Source of the DNA: Butyricicoccus_A sp945486175 | GTDB taxonomy: Bacteria; Bacillota; Clostridia; Oscillospirales; Butyricicoccaceae | DNA: 64,000 nt | Assembly (NCBI GenBank): GCA_945829445.1 | Contig: CALZUY010000003.1 | Coordinates: forward strand, 1 to 64,000 | Reading direction: 5' to 3' | Shown here: one piece after another, positions 62,476 through 64,000 of the stretch | Position numbering within the stretch: the stretch's first letter is position 1 | Layout of the letters: every line of letters starts with the position of its first letter | Position numbers and translations under genes: made by a program | Notes under the pieces: generated by a model | What the model saw: only the letters and a program-made list of their open reading frames with translations | Databases searched by the model: none | What the model was told of the DNA's origin: nothing

Positions 62476-62503
62476 AAGCCGGTGACGATTTTGTCACCGG
62501 CTT
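62476..62503 (+). terminator. Terminator of the adenylation enzyme gene
   Basis: A perfect 11-bp stem (AAGCCGGTGAC / GTCACCGGCTT) has a T-rich loop and only a short T-run after it. Confidence 0.75.
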
Positions 62504-62587
62504 TGTGCGTCTTTTTTCAGCAGCAGAGGAAATGTGTTTCAATTCTGTAAAAAAAACAAAATTTTAGCGGAAGGACGCCGAGAGTGA

Positions 62588-62668
62588 TTGACTATTCCGC
62601 GCAAAATCGCTAAGATAGTGATAATAGTATTGTATTTTATCTCATTTACCGTTCCGCCAGGTGGGCGG
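62588..62668 (+). promoter_or_regulatory. Promoter and leader hairpin of the activase gene
   Basis: TTGACT (62588-62593) and TAAGAT (62611-62616) are separated by 17 bp. A small hairpin, CCGCC-AGGTG-GGCGG (62654-62668), lies just before the Shine-Dalgarno region. Confidence 0.6.
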
Positions 62669-62688
62669 AGGTTGGAAAAGGATATTGT

Positions 62689-64000
62689 ATGAATGTGTAT
62701 TTAGGAATTGACATTGGATCAACCACTGTAAAACTTGTTGCGGCCGGGGAGAATGAGAAAACCGGCCGTTTGGAAATTTTGTATCAGAAATATGAGCGCC
62801 ACTTCTCCAAGGTGCGCGAGAAGGCGTGCGAGATGCTGCGCGACGCGAAAAAGGTGATGGGAAACGCGGATATCCGCGCGGCGATCACCGGTTCCGCCGG
62901 TCTGGGCGTAGCAAAGGCGAGCGGCGTTGACTTCGTGCAGGAAGTCTTTGCAACGCGCAAGTGTGTCGGTACCTTTGTACCGAAGGCGGATGTCGTCATC
63001 GAGCTGGGCGGCGAGGATGCGAAGATTGTATTCCTGACCGGCCAGCTGGAAGAACGAATGAATGGCTCCTGTGCCGGTGGCACAGGTGCTTTTATTGACC
63101 AGATGGCGGTGCTGCTCGATGTCCGGCCGGATGAAATGGACCGTCTGTCGCTCAATGCGGAGCGTATTTACACAATCGCATCGCGCTGCGGCGTATTCGC
63201 CAAGAGCGATATCCAGCCGCTGCTCAATGAGGGCGCGCGCAAGGAAGATGTTGCAGCATCCATCTTCCAGGCCGTTGTCAACCAGACGCTGACCGGACTG
63301 GCACAGGGACGCGAAATTGAGGGTGATGTGCTGTTCCTCGGAGGCCCGCTGTTCTTTTTCAAGGGCCTGCAGAAGCGCTTCCAGGAGACGCTGGAGCTGT
63401 CGGACGAGCATGCGCATTTCCCGGAGCTTGCACCGTATGCGATTGCAGCGGGTGCAGCGTGCTATGCAAAGGATACCAATGGGCGTACCTACAGCTATGA
63501 CGAGCTGCTGGACACGCTGGAAAAGACAGCAGGCGAGCCGGTCAAGACCGCAACGCTTGACCCGCTGTTCCGCAGCGAGGAGGAGTATGCAGCATTCCGC
63601 CGCCGCCACAATTCCAGCGATATCATGCGTCAGAACGTCACAGTATACAGCGGCAAGGCATATCTCGGCATTGACTGCGGTTCCACCACAACCAAGCTCG
63701 TCCTCATCGGCGAGGACTGCCAGATGCTGTACAACTATTACAGCCCGAATAAGGGCAATCCGGTCGATGTCGTGCGCGAGCAGCTGCTCAAGCTGTATGA
63801 CCTGTGCGGCGACCGCATTCAGATTGTCGGCTCTGCTGTCACGGGTTACGGCGAGGCGCTGATTCTCAATGCGTTCGGCGTGGATTTCGGCCTTGTCGAG
63901 ACGATGGCGCACTTCAAGGCGGCGCGGCATTTTGAGCCGGATGTCGATTTTATCATCGACATCGGCGGCCAGGATATCAAATGCTTTAAAATTGCAAACA
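62689..64000 (+). CDS. CoA-substrate-specific enzyme activase (partial)
   Basis: The frame is open for 437 codons from ATG 62689 to the right edge. The product begins MNVYLGIDIGSTTVKLV and is an ASKHA-fold ATPase of the BcrAD/BadFG/HgdC family. The Fe-S activase motif NGSCAGGTGAFIDQMA is near residue 125. A second ATPase copy starts at YLGIDCGSTTTKLVLIG near residue 325, as in the large fused activases of about 1400 aa. The family drives electrons into 2-hydroxyacyl-CoA dehydratases or benzoyl-CoA reductase-like enzymes in anaerobes. The partner dehydratase domains would lie beyond the window. AAAAGG precedes the start codon. Confidence 0.93.
   Translation, partial: MNVYLGIDIGSTTVKLVAAGENEKTGRLEILYQKYERHFSKVREKACEMLRDAKKVMGNADIRAAITGSAGLGVAKASGVDFVQEVFATRKCVGTFVPKADVVIELGGEDAKIVFLTGQLEERMNGSCAGGTGAFIDQMAVLLDVRPDEMDRLSLNAERIYTIASRCGVFAKSDIQPLLNEGARKEDVAASIFQAVVNQTLTGLAQGREIEGDVLFLGGPLFFFKGLQKRFQETLELSDEHAHFPELAPYAIAAGAACYAKDTNGRTYSYDELLDTLEKTAGEPVKTATLDPLFRSEEEYAAFRRRHNSSDIMRQNVTVYSGKAYLGIDCGSTTTKLVLIGEDCQMLYNYYSPNKGNPVDVVREQLLKLYDLCGDRIQIVGSAVTGYGEALILNAFGVDFGLVETMAHFKAARHFEPDVDFIIDIGGQDIKCFKIAN

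Noticed and set aside
61073..62542. Minus-strand open frame of 489 codons
   Set aside because: Antisense to the adenylation enzyme, whose core motifs are intact; Cys/Arg/Asn-rich shadow.
62719..63930. Minus-strand open frame of 403 codons at the right end
   Set aside because: The opposite strand encodes a clear activase ATPase with its motif NGSCAGGTGAFID; the minus frame is its shadow.

Overview
The window looks like chromosome from an anaerobic, spore-forming Clostridia member, most likely Oscillospirales and close to the Butyricicoccus/Agathobaculum type. This is inferred from content, not from a database match. The evidence is a Spo0A master regulator with three 0A boxes, S-layer-homology (SLH) exoenzymes, a Gram-positive HAE1-type RND pump, pyruvate phosphate dikinase, a 2-hydroxyacyl-CoA dehydratase activase, SAM-I and glycine riboswitches, A/G-rich Shine-Dalgarno sites and GC content in the mid-50s by eye. 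No insertion sequence, prophage, CRISPR array or rRNA was seen. There is one tRNA, Pro(GGG).

Layout. 1-3.7 kb (minus): the 5' end of a secreted protein, spo0A, the Na+/proline symporter putP and a TetR regulator. 4-5.2 kb: an unknown 97-aa protein, a stand-alone hisB behind a perfect palindromic operator, and a 60-aa unknown. 5.5-10.7 kb (minus): an RmlD-like reductase, a DAACS symporter, a TauE/SafE protein and an orphan solute-binding lipoprotein in one operon. Upstream of it is a degenerate TPP-enzyme-like gene whose promoter shares a 15-bp motif with the operon promoter. 10.9-14.8 kb: a GlnK/GlnL-like two-component pair divergent from a glycine-riboswitch-controlled AGCS symporter. 14.9-22 kb: tex, an SLH-anchored purple acid phosphatase, a YibE/F protein and purine nucleoside phosphorylase. 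22-30.8 kb: an SGNH hydrolase, an AI-2E family transporter overlapping ftsH, an ECF sigma/anti-sigma pair, bioB plus an acetyltransferase, and small unknowns. 30.8-37.1 kb: a TtcA-like PP-loop protein, a flavin reductase-rubredoxin fusion, and an RND pump with a TetR gene behind a TetR-type operator.

37.2-43.1 kb: a degV-sbcD-sbcC-trmO operon in which trmO is frameshifted at an A6 run. 43.1-50.8 kb: an SLH-anchored GH25 lysozyme, a formate/nitrite transporter, a Rob-like AraC regulator, an isoprenylcysteine methyltransferase-like protein, a tyrosine phosphatase, tRNA-Pro, gldA and an LCP protein. 51.1-59.3 kb: ppdK, an aromatic acid exporter-like protein, a 741-bp gene-free interval, and a complete sugar ABC transporter with codon use typical of high expression. 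59.4-64 kb: metK under a SAM-I riboswitch, a stand-alone adenylation enzyme, and the open 5' part of a large CoA-dehydratase activase that runs off the right edge.

The most notable signals are regulatory. They are the 0A-box cluster at spo0A, the palindrome at hisB, the shared promoter motif of the 9-10.7 kb genes, several leader hairpins with U-tracts before start codons, and a promoter that lies inside a terminator hairpin upstream of the ttcA-like gene. Protein-level oddities are the RND pump with a ~290-residue helical insertion, the TPP-like protein lacking its PYR domain, and the homopolymer frameshift in trmO.
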